Below are positions 52,665-62,024 of a stretch of 64,000 bases of DNA, in pieces. The notes under the pieces are model-generated. The model was not told where the DNA came from. It did no database searches and saw only the letters and a program-made list of their open reading frames with translations. Made by a program: the position numbers and the translations under genes. The stretch comes from Halonatronomonas sp964558325 (GTDB taxonomy: Bacteria; Bacillota; Halanaerobiia; Halanaerobiales; Halarsenatibacteraceae): NCBI GenBank assembly GCA_964558325.1, contig CAZLCX010000005.1:1-64000 (forward strand), given 5' to 3'. The stretch's first letter is position 1; each line of letters starts with the position of its first letter.

Positions 52665-52698
52665 AAGGCGGTATGTCGGAAGGCATATCGCCTTTTTT
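52665..52698 (+). terminator. Intrinsic terminator after groEL
   Basis: A 12-13-bp stem (52665-52677 with 52682-52694, two GT) closes a GGAA loop and runs into TTTTTT. Confidence 0.9.
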
Positions 52699-52725
52699 GC
52701 TTGTACTATTCTTTTATGGTAAAAT
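52697..52725 (+). promoter_or_regulatory. Possible guaA promoter
   Basis: TTGCTT (52697-52702) and TAAAAT (52720-52725) are 17 nt apart, immediately after the groEL terminator. The start site would lie about 50 nt before guaA. No guanine riboswitch fold was seen in this short leader. Confidence 0.5.
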
Positions 52726-52782
52726 TTTAAATGAAAGAACTAATAAATTAGACATTAAATTTAATGATTGAGAGGAGCCGAA

Positions 52783-54342
52783 ATGAAGGGTAATAAAATA
52801 TTAGTCGTAGATTTTGGTGGCCAGTATGCCAGAATGATCGCCAGGAGAATTAGGGATTTAGGTGTTTATTCTGAAGTTGTTTCAAATGACCTTGAGATTT
52901 CAAAGTTTGCTGAAGAAAATGTTAAAGGGGTTATCTTTTCAGGAGGACCAGCCAGTACAACGGCAAAAGATGCTCCAATGATAGATCCTGAAATTTTTAA
53001 AATTGAAAAGCCAATACTGGGAATCTGTTATGGAATGCAATTGATTGCAAAGTTTTTACCTGGTGGTCAGGTTATGCCAAGTAAGAAAAAGGAATTTGGT
53101 CGGGCTGAACTTGAGCTATTAGATATTGAGGACAGGTTGTTTGCTGCTTTTGATTATTTTTCTGTTGATAATAAATTGTCAGTATGGATGTCTCATGGAG
53201 ATAGTGTTGCTAGTTTGCCAACTGGCTTTAAGAAGTTAGCCAGTACAGACAATACACCAATTGCAGCATTTGGTTCCTCAGAATTAAAAATATATGGAGT
53301 TCAATTTCATCCAGAGGTGGAACATACAACTGGGGGCAAAGAATTTTTAAAGAAATTTGTTTTTTCTATTTGTAAAGCTGATAAAAATTGGACTTTAGAA
53401 GAAATTATAGACGAAAAAGTTATGGAAATTAGAAATGCTATTCCAGATGAGTCTAATGTTGTTTTAGGATTATCTGGTGGGGTAGACTCGTCAGTAGCTG
53501 CTGCTCTGATTGATAAAGCGATTGGTTCTAGATTACATTGTATTTTCGTTGATCATGGTTTATTGAGATATAAGGAAAGTGAACAGGTACAGAAATATTT
53601 TTCAGAAAATTTTTCAATAAATCTTCATGTTGTAGATGCTGTTAATAAATTTTTAGATGAGCTAAAGGGGGTTACTGATCCTGAAGAAAAGAGAAAAATT
53701 ATTGGTCATGAATTTATAAAGGTTTTTGAGGATAAAGCAGTTGAAATAGATAGTGTTACTCATCTTGCTCAGGGGACAATTTATTCTGATGTCATAGAAA
53801 GTGGAGATAGCAAGAATTCTGTGACCATTAAATCCCATCACAATGTTGGTGGCCTGCCTGACGAGATGGAATTAGAGTTATTAGAACCACTAAGGGATCT
53901 TTTTAAAGATGAGGTTAGAGAGATTGGTTCTCTGCTAGGTTTGCCTGATGAACTGGTCTGGAGACAACCTTTTCCTGGACCTGGGCTTGGAATAAGAATC
54001 ATCGGAGATATAACAGCTGAAAAACTTGATATTTTGAGGAAGGCAGATTATATATTTAGAGAAGAGTTATCAAAATCTGATGTTGCTGATAAAGTCTGGC
54101 AGTCTTTCGCAGTTTTACCAGATATAAAGAGTGTCGGTGTAATGGGAGATGAAAGAACCTATGGTTATCCGATTATATTAAGGGCTGTTTCCAGTATTGA
54201 TGCTATGACAGCTGATTGGGTAAGAGTTCCTGGTGAAACCCTGGATTTGATTTCAAGAAGAATTGTAAATGAAGTTGAAAAAGTGAATAGGGTGGCCTAT
54301 GATATAACTTCTAAACCACCTGCAACAATAGAATGGGAGTAA
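52783..54342 (+). CDS. guaA: GMP synthase (glutamine-hydrolysing)
   Basis: The protein has 519 residues from ATG 52783 with GAGAGGAG upstream. A TTG 15 nt earlier is less likely. The N-terminal class I glutaminase has LGICYGMQLIAKFL (nucleophile Cys) and YGVQFHPEVEHT. The ATP pyrophosphatase domain has LSGGVDSSVAAAL, and the C-terminal dimerisation domain ends ATIEWE. It converts XMP to GMP. Confidence 0.98.
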   Translation: MKGNKILVVDFGGQYARMIARRIRDLGVYSEVVSNDLEISKFAEENVKGVIFSGGPASTTAKDAPMIDPEIFKIEKPILGICYGMQLIAKFLPGGQVMPSKKKEFGRAELELLDIEDRLFAAFDYFSVDNKLSVWMSHGDSVASLPTGFKKLASTDNTPIAAFGSSELKIYGVQFHPEVEHTTGGKEFLKKFVFSICKADKNWTLEEIIDEKVMEIRNAIPDESNVVLGLSGGVDSSVAAALIDKAIGSRLHCIFVDHGLLRYKESEQVQKYFSENFSINLHVVDAVNKFLDELKGVTDPEEKRKIIGHEFIKVFEDKAVEIDSVTHLAQGTIYSDVIESGDSKNSVTIKSHHNVGGLPDEMELELLEPLRDLFKDEVREIGSLLGLPDELVWRQPFPGPGLGIRIIGDITAEKLDILRKADYIFREELSKSDVADKVWQSFAVLPDIKSVGVMGDERTYGYPIILRAVSSIDAMTADWVRVPGETLDLISRRIVNEVEKVNRVAYDITSKPPATIEWE

Positions 54343-54367
54343 TAATAAAAATTTAGGAGGAATAAAA

Positions 54368-54655
54368 ATGGCTAAAGATATTAAGAATGAATTTACAGAA
54401 CAGTTCTTTGAAGCAATTTTAAAGCTGGAAAATATTGAAGAATGCTATGATTTCTTTCAGGATGTAGCTACTGTTGGTGAAATTCAGGCTATGGCACAGC
54501 GTCTTGAAGTCGCTAAAATGTTAAAAAATGGCATAACTTACGAAGATATTGTCACGGAAACAGGTGTAAGTACTGCTACTATAAGTAGAGTTAAGCGCGC
54601 CCTGGAATATGGTGAGGATGGATATGATTTAGTTCTTAAGAGGTTAGGTAAATAA
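54368..54655 (+). CDS. YerC/TrpR-related helix-turn-helix protein
   Basis: The protein has 95 residues of the TrpR-like YerC/YecD family: EIQAMAQRLEVAKML forms the first conserved part and TYEDIVTETGVSTATISRVKRAL is the helix-turn-helix (residues about 58-80). It probably binds DNA as a dimer. It lies 25 nt after guaA with TTAGGAGGA upstream and 12 nt before the membrane gene, so it may regulate this unit. Its effector is unknown. Confidence 0.88.
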   Translation: MAKDIKNEFTEQFFEAILKLENIEECYDFFQDVATVGEIQAMAQRLEVAKMLKNGITYEDIVTETGVSTATISRVKRALEYGEDGYDLVLKRLGK

Positions 54656-54667
54656 AAAGGTGAGTTA

Positions 54668-55696
54668 ATGCTAAGAATTCTGAAAAAAATCCAGAAGTAT
54701 TTGGTTAAAGTTTTAAATGGAATGGCACTTGGCTTATTTTCTTCACTAATTATAGGCTTAATTATAAGTCAGCTTGGCGAATTGTTAAATATTAATATGT
54801 TGATTCGATTTGGGAAAATATCACAATTACTAATGGGTCCGGCTATTGGTGTTGGGATTGCTTATAGTTTAAACTTAAAAGGCCTAGGATTATATTCATC
54901 TCTGGTAACAGGAGCTTTAGGTGCCGGAACTGTTGAACTTGTAAATAGTACAGCAAATATACAAATTGGCGAACCTGTTGGTGCTTTAATAGCTGCTGTT
55001 ATAGGCGCAGAGATAGCAAAGAGAGTAACTGGTAAGACCCCGGTTGATATAGTTTTAGTACCAGCTGCCACAATTATTGCCGGGGGTATTGCCAGTTCTA
55101 TCTTTGGCCCCTGGCTGATAAGTTTTTCTTACTGGCTTGGTCAAACAGTTAATCTGGCAACTAATCTACAACCTTTTCCAATGGGTATAGCTGTATCAGT
55201 TATAATGGGGATATTTCTAACATTACCAGTATCAAGTGCTGCTCTGGCAATTTCATTAGGTCTGGAAGGTTTAGCAGCAGGAGCTGCAACTGTTGGCTGT
55301 TCTGCCCAGATGATTGGTTTTGCTGTGATAAGCTTTAAAGATAACGGTGTTGGAGGTTTGATAGCTCAGGGTTTAGGAACATCCATGCTGCAAATTCCTA
55401 ATATTTTAAAAAAACCATTAATCTGGATACCACCAATTGTGAGCTCAGCTATTTTAGGACCAATTGCCACTGTTATTTTTCAGATGAGAAATAACAGAAT
55501 AGGAGCTGGAATGGGGACCAGTGGTTTAGTTGGTCAGGTAGCTACTTTTGAAACAATGGGTAGAACTGCTATTCTGCCTGTTTTATTACTCCATTTTTTC
55601 CTGCCTGCAATTATTTCCTATATAATCTATAAATTAATGTCTAGTTATGGTTTTATCGAAGCTGGAGATCTTAAATTATCTAAGGAGGCCAATTAA
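54668..55696 (+). CDS. PTS EIIC-like membrane protein (EIIC_2 family)
   Basis: The protein has 342 residues, hydrophobic with about 9-10 membrane spans, with LGAGTVELVNSTANIQIGEPVGALIAAVIG-type and AGMGTSGLVGQVATFETMG segments characteristic of the stand-alone EIIC_2 family. No IIA or IIB domain is fused or nearby, so its phosphotransferase function is uncertain and it may transport without PTS phosphorylation. It lies between the TrpR-like gene and the flavoprotein gene. Confidence 0.78.
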   Translation: MLRILKKIQKYLVKVLNGMALGLFSSLIIGLIISQLGELLNINMLIRFGKISQLLMGPAIGVGIAYSLNLKGLGLYSSLVTGALGAGTVELVNSTANIQIGEPVGALIAAVIGAEIAKRVTGKTPVDIVLVPAATIIAGGIASSIFGPWLISFSYWLGQTVNLATNLQPFPMGIAVSVIMGIFLTLPVSSAALAISLGLEGLAAGAATVGCSAQMIGFAVISFKDNGVGGLIAQGLGTSMLQIPNILKKPLIWIPPIVSSAILGPIATVIFQMRNNRIGAGMGTSGLVGQVATFETMGRTAILPVLLLHFFLPAIISYIIYKLMSSYGFIEAGDLKLSKEAN

Positions 55697-55699
55697 TAA

Positions 55700-57100
55700 A
55701 TGGTTGAAGAGTATGACGTTGTAATAGTTGGAACTGGACCTACTGGAATCTTTACAGCAATGAAACTTGTAGAAGAAGAACCTGCTTTAAATATTTTAAT
55801 GATTGAAAAGGGTGCCGATATTGATAATAGAATCTGTCCAATGAAATCTGACCCTGGAAGTGGAAAGGGCTGCCAGGAATGTGTTTCCTGTGCGATTGTT
55901 TCTGGCTGGGGTGGAGCCGGTGCTTTTAGTGATGGTAAATTGTCACTTTCTGCTGATATTGGTGGAAATTTAGAAGAATATATTGGCAGGGAAGAGCTTG
56001 AGCGGATGATTAAAATAGCAGATGATATTTATTTAGAGTTTGATGCTCCTGAAAGAATTTTTGGACCTAAGGATGATGAAATTCAGAAATTCAAAGATGA
56101 AGCTATCCGGGCAGGACTCAAATTTATACCGGCTAGATTACGTCACCTTGGAACAGGCCATACCAAGAATGTATTGAGTGAAATGAAGGATTATCTGGTT
56201 GAAAAGGGAGTAGAAATTAGATTTAAAACTAAAGCTACTTCAATAATAGTTGGTGATAACGAAAAAGTAAAGGGTATTGAGTTAGAAGATGGTACTAAAA
56301 TCTCGACTAATTATGTTAGCGTTGCCCCTGGCAGAGAAAATGCCAGCTGGCTTGCCGAAGAAGTTAAAAGACTCAATATTAGTACCAGTTTAAATCCTGT
56401 TGATATCGGTGTCAGGGTTGAAACACCTGCTGCGATAGCTGAACCCCTTACAGATAAATTATATGAATCTAAGTTAATTTATCAGACACCAAGTTTTGAT
56501 GATAAAGTAAGAACTTTCTGTATGTCACCATACGGAGAAGTTGTTAGTGAAAATAATCAGGGTTTAATCACCGTTAATGGTCACAGTCATGCTGATATCA
56601 AAACTGAAAACACTAATTTTGCTCTTTTAGTTAGCAAAACATTTACAGAACCTTTTAAAGAACCAATCACATATGGTCGGGCTATAGCTAAATTAGCAAA
56701 TTTATTAGGTGGAGGTGTCCTTGTTCAGCGGTTAGGAGATTTATTAAACGGGAGAAGGTCCACTCCTACCAGAATGAGTAGAGGTTTAGTTGAACCAACC
56801 CTAAAAGATGCAACACCTGGTGATCTAAGCCTGGTATTACCCCATAGACATTTAACTGGAATAATTGAAATGCTAGAGGCCCTTGATGAACTTGCACCTG
56901 GCATGTATTCTAGAGATACTTTATTGTATGGTGTTGAAGTAAAGTTTTATTCATCGAGATTGGAAGTAACTCCAAACCTTGAAACGAGAATTAAGAACTT
57001 ATTTACTGGCGGAGACGGTGCGGGAATAACCAGAGGGCTTATGCAGGCATCAGTCGCAGGTTTAATAATAGGTAAAGAAATTATTTCCAGACAGGATTAA
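55700..57100 (+). CDS. FAD-dependent dehydrogenase, COG2509-type
   Basis: The protein has 466 residues with an N-terminal Rossmann FAD-binding motif (VIVGTGPTGIFTAMKL, residues 8-23, then IEKG), a conserved four-cysteine stretch (CPMKSDPGSGKGCQECVSC, residues about 49-67), GGAGAFSDGKLSLS, and the closing FTGGDGAGITRGLMQASVAG. This group of large predicted flavoproteins has no established reaction. It starts 3 nt after the EIIC gene and ends at a terminator. Confidence 0.85.
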   Translation: MVEEYDVVIVGTGPTGIFTAMKLVEEEPALNILMIEKGADIDNRICPMKSDPGSGKGCQECVSCAIVSGWGGAGAFSDGKLSLSADIGGNLEEYIGREELERMIKIADDIYLEFDAPERIFGPKDDEIQKFKDEAIRAGLKFIPARLRHLGTGHTKNVLSEMKDYLVEKGVEIRFKTKATSIIVGDNEKVKGIELEDGTKISTNYVSVAPGRENASWLAEEVKRLNISTSLNPVDIGVRVETPAAIAEPLTDKLYESKLIYQTPSFDDKVRTFCMSPYGEVVSENNQGLITVNGHSHADIKTENTNFALLVSKTFTEPFKEPITYGRAIAKLANLLGGGVLVQRLGDLLNGRRSTPTRMSRGLVEPTLKDATPGDLSLVLPHRHLTGIIEMLEALDELAPGMYSRDTLLYGVEVKFYSSRLEVTPNLETRIKNLFTGGDGAGITRGLMQASVAGLIIGKEIISRQD

Positions 57101-57133
57101 TTAAGAGTAAAAAGTTTGATATTTAATCTATTA

Positions 57134-57162
57134 GCGCCAGCTTTATTAGCTGGTGCTTTTTT
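57134..57162 (+). terminator. Intrinsic terminator before the his operon
   Basis: GCGCCAGCT (57134-57142) pairs with AGCTGGTGC (57148-57156) over nine positions around TTATT, followed by TTTTTT. Confidence 0.92.
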
Positions 57163-57175
57163 AGTAAATATAGTC

Positions 57176-57204
57176 TTGACAGGCAGGGTTTGATATGTTA
57201 TATT
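57176..57204 (+). promoter_or_regulatory. Strong sigma-A promoter of the his operon
   Basis: TTGACA (57176-57181), a 17-nt spacer and TATATT (57199-57204) form a near-consensus promoter. The leader is only about 45 nt, so there is no room for a T-box or a long attenuator. A short dyad around TAAAG/CTTTA in the leader (57227-57239) may be an operator. Confidence 0.8.
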
Positions 57205-57255
57205 CTTTAGTGTGATAAAGAATTAAAGTAAACTTTATTGAGTGGAGGATTAATT

Positions 57256-58506
57256 ATGGAACTTAAATTGAATGGTTTGCCTGAAGGGATGGCATTTTAT
57301 CTGCCAGAAAAAGCAAGGGTTTTAGATTTATTAAAGGATAATGGACAGGATATACTTGAAAGTTTTGGTTATGAGCCTCTGTATGTTCCAGCATTATTGC
57401 CGTATTCTTTGGTTTGTTCAGGGGTTGATAAAGAGAAAGTTAAAAATTATTATAAATTAATTGATTATCAGGGAGATATATTAGTATTAAGACCGGAAAT
57501 GACTTCAGCAATTGCCAGTTTAGTTGCCAGAGAACAGAATAATATTATCTTTCCAGCAAGATTTTATTATTATTCTTCTGTATATCGTCATGAATCAACT
57601 CAGAGCGGTAAAGATAGGGAGATATATCAGTTAGGGGCTGAAAGATTTGGCGGCAGTAAAGATGCTGATATAGAGATACTTTTGCTTGTGCAGAAGATAA
57701 TTGAAACTGCTGGTTTAGTTGATTTTCAGGTAGAAGTTGGAAATATTAATTTTTTAGAAGAGGTTTTTTCAAGCCTGGAATTAGGCGAAGAATTAATTAA
57801 GAAATTAAAAGCGAAACTGGCAAGTAGAGATCTAGTTGGCTATAGAAATATCTGCCTTGAGCTCAGTGAAGATAAGAAAGAAAAGCTATTGAAATTACTT
57901 GAGTTAAGAGGGGGACCAGAAATATTTGCTGAAGCAGAAAAGATTATAGATGGAAATAATAATTCATTAAATCATTTAAAGAAGATCTACGGAAGCTTAA
58001 AATTAATTGATATGGCTGAAAGGATAAATTTTGATCTGACATTAATGAGGAACTTAGATTATTATACAGGTATTGTTTTTGAAGTAATGTCACCTAATTT
58101 AGGATATAATATCTGTGGTGGAGGGCGCTATGATAAGCTATTATCAAGGTTTGGAGTAGAAAGTATTCCTGCAGTTGGCTTTGCAATTGGAATGGAAAGA
58201 TTAAGGTTAGCTGTAAATGGTGGTAATAGTTTAGATAAAAGTAAACAGATAGAAATTTACATTTCAGAAGTTAATAATTTAGCCAGTTCTTATGAATTAA
58301 TTGATAATTTACAGGAAAAGGGCTATGAAACCTTAGTTGGGTATGAAAATCTTAAAGATGAAAAATTGCTTAGTAATGAATTTAAAATAATGATAAATGA
58401 AAATGGTTCATTTGATATTTATATTGGAAGAGATAAGAGAAATTTTGAAAGGATTGTAGAGGTGTTAGATTATGTCGAAGCTAAATTTAAAGATAGCGAT
58501 GCCTAA
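57256..58506 (+). CDS. hisZ: ATP phosphoribosyltransferase regulatory subunit HisZ
   Basis: The protein has 416 residues from ATG 57256 with GTGGAGG upstream. It is a histidyl-tRNA synthetase paralogue with RPEMTSAIASLVAREQ and QLGAERFGG but is used as the regulatory subunit of short HisG. The first gene of the operon, it overlaps hisG by 35 nt. Confidence 0.94.
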   Translation: MELKLNGLPEGMAFYLPEKARVLDLLKDNGQDILESFGYEPLYVPALLPYSLVCSGVDKEKVKNYYKLIDYQGDILVLRPEMTSAIASLVAREQNNIIFPARFYYYSSVYRHESTQSGKDREIYQLGAERFGGSKDADIEILLLVQKIIETAGLVDFQVEVGNINFLEEVFSSLELGEELIKKLKAKLASRDLVGYRNICLELSEDKKEKLLKLLELRGGPEIFAEAEKIIDGNNNSLNHLKKIYGSLKLIDMAERINFDLTLMRNLDYYTGIVFEVMSPNLGYNICGGGRYDKLLSRFGVESIPAVGFAIGMERLRLAVNGGNSLDKSKQIEIYISEVNNLASSYELIDNLQEKGYETLVGYENLKDEKLLSNEFKIMINENGSFDIYIGRDKRNFERIVEVLDYVEAKFKDSDA

Positions 58507-59128
58507 AGGCCGATTATTTTCACAGGTACTTGAGGTTTGTAGTAATACTCCTTTAATTGGACAGGAAAATAATTTATCTACTTTATCGAGAAAATTAGTG
58601 CAGAAGATAGATGAGACAGGGAATGAATTTATGTTAACCAAGCCGGTAGATGTTCCGGCTTATGTTGAACATGGAGCTGCAGACCTTGGTTTTACCGGGA
58701 AAGATGTAATTGCTGAAAAAGAAAGAAATATCTATGAAGTTTTTGATCTGGAGATAGGTAAATGCAGTCTGGTAGTTGCAGTTCCAAATAAACTTGGTTA
58801 TGAAAAACCGGAAGAATTATCTGATAATTTAAGGGTTGCAACGTCTTATCCAAATTTAACAGCAAATTATTTCAATGGATTAGGAATCAAAGTTGAAATA
58901 ATTCAACTAGGTGGTTCAGTTGAGCTTGCTCCCCTGGTTGATCTGGCTGATATTATTGTTGATATAACATCAACTGGAACTACTTTAAAGAAGAATAATT
59001 TAAAGCCAATAGGAACAATTTTAGATTCTTCAGTAAGGATGATTGTAAATAGAATGAGTTATAGAACAAATTCCAGTCTTATTGATGAAATAATCAATGG
59101 GATTAAATTAAATGTAGGGAGAAATTGA
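58472..59128 (+). CDS. hisG: ATP phosphoribosyltransferase catalytic subunit HisG (short form)
   Basis: The protein has 218 residues, the short HisG-S form that lacks the C-terminal ACT-like regulatory domain and needs HisZ. It has LKIAMPKGRLF at the N-terminus and the PRPP-binding VDITSTGTTLKKNNL. It makes the first committed step, joining ATP and PRPP. The start has GAGGTG upstream, inside hisZ. Confidence 0.96.
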   Translation: MSKLNLKIAMPKGRLFSQVLEVCSNTPLIGQENNLSTLSRKLVQKIDETGNEFMLTKPVDVPAYVEHGAADLGFTGKDVIAEKERNIYEVFDLEIGKCSLVVAVPNKLGYEKPEELSDNLRVATSYPNLTANYFNGLGIKVEIIQLGGSVELAPLVDLADIIVDITSTGTTLKKNNLKPIGTILDSSVRMIVNRMSYRTNSSLIDEIINGIKLNVGRN

Positions 59129-59129
59129 T

Positions 59130-60425
59130 ATGGAGAAAATATATTTGCCAGAAGATAATAAAAGCTTGGATGACTTTTTGCAAAACAAAAAAGTTGATTA
59201 CTCAGGAGAATTAATGGAAAATGTAAATAGAATAATTGAGACTGTAAAAAAAGATGGAGATAAAGCTTTATTTGATTTTACAGAAAAATATGATGGGATT
59301 AAATTGGATAAATTAGCTGTTGATAAAGAATTTTTAACGGCTGCTGAAATTGGAGATGAATTACTTGAATCTCTTAAAACAGCAAAAAATAGATTGGCTG
59401 ATTATTCAAAAAGTCATATTAATAAAAGCTGGTATAAAGGCAATAAAAATGGTGGTTTTGTTGGTGAACAGATTACTCCTATTGAGAGGGTAGGTCTTTA
59501 TATCCCAGGAGGGAGGGCTGCTTATCCAAGTTCAGTATTGATGACGGCAGTACCTGCTTTAGTAGCTGGTGTTAAGGAGATAGTTGCTGTCTCTCCACCA
59601 GGGAGTAATGGGAAAATTAATCCTGTTGTTGCCAGGACTTTAAAATTATGTGGGGTTGAAGAGGTTTATTCTATTGGCGGGGCCCAGGCTATTGCAGCTT
59701 TAGCCTATGGTACAGAGACTATTAATAGAGTTGATAAAATAGTAGGCCCAGGCAATAAGTATGTAACTATGGCCAAGAAGTTAGTCTTTGGTCAGGTTGA
59801 TATTGATATGCTGGCTGGCCCCAGTGAAGTGCTTGTAATTGCTGATGGAACAGCTGAACCAGCTGCTATTGCAGCTGATTTACTGGCCCAGGCAGAACAT
59901 GATCCTGAAGCCAGAGTTGTTTTGATTACAACTGAAGAAGATATAATTGTTAAAGTAGAGAATCAATTGGAAAAACAGCTTGAAATGCTGCAGACAAAAG
60001 AAACAGCCAGATGTTCCCTTAAAGACTATGGCTTAATTATAAAAGTAAAAGATTTAGATGAGGCCGTTGAAGTTAGCAATAAAATTGCCCCGGAACATCT
60101 GGAGTTGATAGTAGGTGAACCTTTAAAATATATTGATAGAATAAAACATGCTGGCTCGATATTTATTGGGAGATGGACACCTGAAGTTGCTGGAGATTAT
60201 CTGGCAGGCCCTAATCATGTTCTCCCAACTTCTGGAACTGCCAGGTTTTCTTCGCCTCTATCAGTTAATGATTTTCTTAAGAGTTCTAGCCTAATCTATT
60301 TTACTGAAGAAGAGTTAAAAAGTACCTTTACAGATATTGAAAGGATTGCAGAATCAGAAAGATTGCCGGCCCATGCCAGTGCGGCCAGGATTAGGCTTGA
60401 AAGTTATGGTGATAAAAATGATTAA
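59130..60425 (+). CDS. hisD: Histidinol dehydrogenase
   Basis: The protein has 431 residues with the zinc- and NAD-binding core: GLYIPGGRAAYPSSVLMTA, VDKIVGPGNKYVTMAKKLV, AEHDPEARVVLIT and ACPEHLEL-like segments. It performs the last two oxidations from histidinol to histidine. It starts 1 nt after hisG. hisC begins inside its end. Confidence 0.97.
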   Translation: MEKIYLPEDNKSLDDFLQNKKVDYSGELMENVNRIIETVKKDGDKALFDFTEKYDGIKLDKLAVDKEFLTAAEIGDELLESLKTAKNRLADYSKSHINKSWYKGNKNGGFVGEQITPIERVGLYIPGGRAAYPSSVLMTAVPALVAGVKEIVAVSPPGSNGKINPVVARTLKLCGVEEVYSIGGAQAIAALAYGTETINRVDKIVGPGNKYVTMAKKLVFGQVDIDMLAGPSEVLVIADGTAEPAAIAADLLAQAEHDPEARVVLITTEEDIIVKVENQLEKQLEMLQTKETARCSLKDYGLIIKVKDLDEAVEVSNKIAPEHLELIVGEPLKYIDRIKHAGSIFIGRWTPEVAGDYLAGPNHVLPTSGTARFSSPLSVNDFLKSSSLIYFTEEELKSTFTDIERIAESERLPAHASAARIRLESYGDKND

Positions 60426-61422
60426 GTTATCATCCAATGAAAATCCCTATCCATTAACTGACCAGGTGGCAAAAAAAGTTAATCAACTTGCTTTAGAAGT
60501 AGCTTATAATAGATATCCTGATAAGACTTATACTGAACTTCGTGAGGCATTAAGTAATTATTCTGGTTTTCCGGCAGATAAAATTATTGCTGGAAATGGT
60601 TCTGATGAGTTGATTTTATTAAGTCTCTTAAAATATGGTGGAAGAGATAGTGTGATGATATCACCAGCCCCAACTTTTGGGATGTACAGCCATTATGCTG
60701 AGGTTACTGGAACTGAAATAAAGGAAGTACCTTATATCCTGGAAGATGATTTTATATTTCCAGAAGATAAAATTATGGAGTTTGCAAAAAGTTATGATAA
60801 TGGACTAATATTTTTATGTTATCCCAATAATCCAACAGGCGAAAGACTGTCATTGAGCTGGCTGGCTAAACTTTTAGCTGCAACTGATCTGATGGTAGTA
60901 GTTGATGAGGCCTATTATGAGTTTTCTGGTAAAACTGCTCTTGATTTGCTGGAAAATAATAAGAATTTAATAATTTTAAGAACCCTCTCAAAAGCTTTTG
61001 GTCTGGCTGGGCTTAGAGTCGGTTATTTAATGGCCGACAGTCCAGTAATAGCCGGGTTAAATAGGATTAGGTCGCCATATAATATCAGTAACTATAGTGC
61101 CAAGATAGCAGTTACATTAATGGGCTTTGAAGATGAATATAGAAAGCAGTGGATAGAAATGAGAAATGAGAGGATAAAGCTAGAAAGTTTTCTGGAGAAG
61201 CAGGCTGGCATTACTCCCTTTCATTCTGAAGGGAATTTTATTTTATTTAAGACAGAGAAAGATGAAGAAGAGATTAAGGATAAATTACTGGCAAGAAATA
61301 TCATGATCAGATACTGGGATAATCTTGAAATATTAGGTAAGGCTTTAAGGGTAAGTGTTGGCCTGCCTGAAGAGAACCAATTGTTTAAAGAAGAGATCTC
61401 GTCAATTTTAGAGGGGGTTTGA
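60418..61422 (+). CDS. hisC: Histidinol-phosphate aminotransferase
   Basis: The protein has 334 residues from ATG 60418 (MIKLSSNENPYPL), with GGTGAT upstream. Longer in-frame starts inside hisD (60337, 60406) are less likely. It is a fold-type I PLP enzyme with YPNNPTGE, VVDEAYYEF and LSKAFGLAGLRVGY carrying the PLP lysine. It transaminates imidazole acetol phosphate. Somewhat short for the family. Confidence 0.94.
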   Translation: MIKLSSNENPYPLTDQVAKKVNQLALEVAYNRYPDKTYTELREALSNYSGFPADKIIAGNGSDELILLSLLKYGGRDSVMISPAPTFGMYSHYAEVTGTEIKEVPYILEDDFIFPEDKIMEFAKSYDNGLIFLCYPNNPTGERLSLSWLAKLLAATDLMVVVDEAYYEFSGKTALDLLENNKNLIILRTLSKAFGLAGLRVGYLMADSPVIAGLNRIRSPYNISNYSAKIAVTLMGFEDEYRKQWIEMRNERIKLESFLEKQAGITPFHSEGNFILFKTEKDEEEIKDKLLARNIMIRYWDNLEILGKALRVSVGLPEENQLFKEEISSILEGV

Positions 61423-61424
61423 GA

Positions 61425-62024
61425 ATGGTTAAGCTAGAAAGAAATACAAATGAAACTGCTATTGAGCTTGAGCTGGATTTATTTGGCGAAGGAGTGTATG
61501 ATATAAATACTGGGATTGGTTTTTTTGATCACATGCTTGAACTCTGGTGTAAGCATGGTTTTATTGATTTAAAATTAAAGGCAGATGGGGATCTTGAAAT
61601 TGATAAGCATCATACAGTCGAAGATATTGGGATCCTTCTTGGCCAGGCGCTGAATAAACAGTTAGGCCAGCGAGGTGGAATCACAAGATTTGGTGATGTT
61701 ACTCTACCAATGGATGAAGTGCTGGTTCAGGCGGTTGTTGATCTTGGTGGAAGATCGTATTATAAAAGCAATATAAAATCAGATAGAACTGAAATAAATG
61801 GGTTTCCGATTGAACTTGTAGATGAGTTTTTTAGGGCCTTAACCAGTAATGGCTGTCTAAATCTACATTTAGTGGTGATCAGAAATGGTAATGCCCATCA
61901 TTTAATTGAAGGTGTTTTTAAGGCCTTTGCCAGGGCTATGGATCAGGCTTTAAAACCTGATGATAGACTGGAAGGAAGACCGCTATCAACAAAAGGTAGT
62001 CTTGGAGAGAGTGGCAGACATTGA
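61425..62024 (+). CDS. hisB: Imidazoleglycerol-phosphate dehydratase
   Basis: The protein has 199 residues from ATG 61425 with GAGGGGG upstream. It shows the metal motifs FDHMLELWCKHG, DKHHTVEDIGILLGQAL and GNAHHLIEGVFKAFARAM. It is the monofunctional dehydratase, with no phosphatase domain as in the enterobacterial fusion. It overlaps hisH by 4 nt. Confidence 0.96.
   Translation: MVKLERNTNETAIELELDLFGEGVYDINTGIGFFDHMLELWCKHGFIDLKLKADGDLEIDKHHTVEDIGILLGQALNKQLGQRGGITRFGDVTLPMDEVLVQAVVDLGGRSYYKSNIKSDRTEINGFPIELVDEFFRALTSNGCLNLHLVVIRNGNAHHLIEGVFKAFARAMDQALKPDDRLEGRPLSTKGSLGESGRH

Noticed and set aside
57205..57255. Histidine T-box leader for the his operon
   Set aside because: The leader is only about 45 nt after a strong promoter, too short for a T-box, and no T-box sequence is visible.
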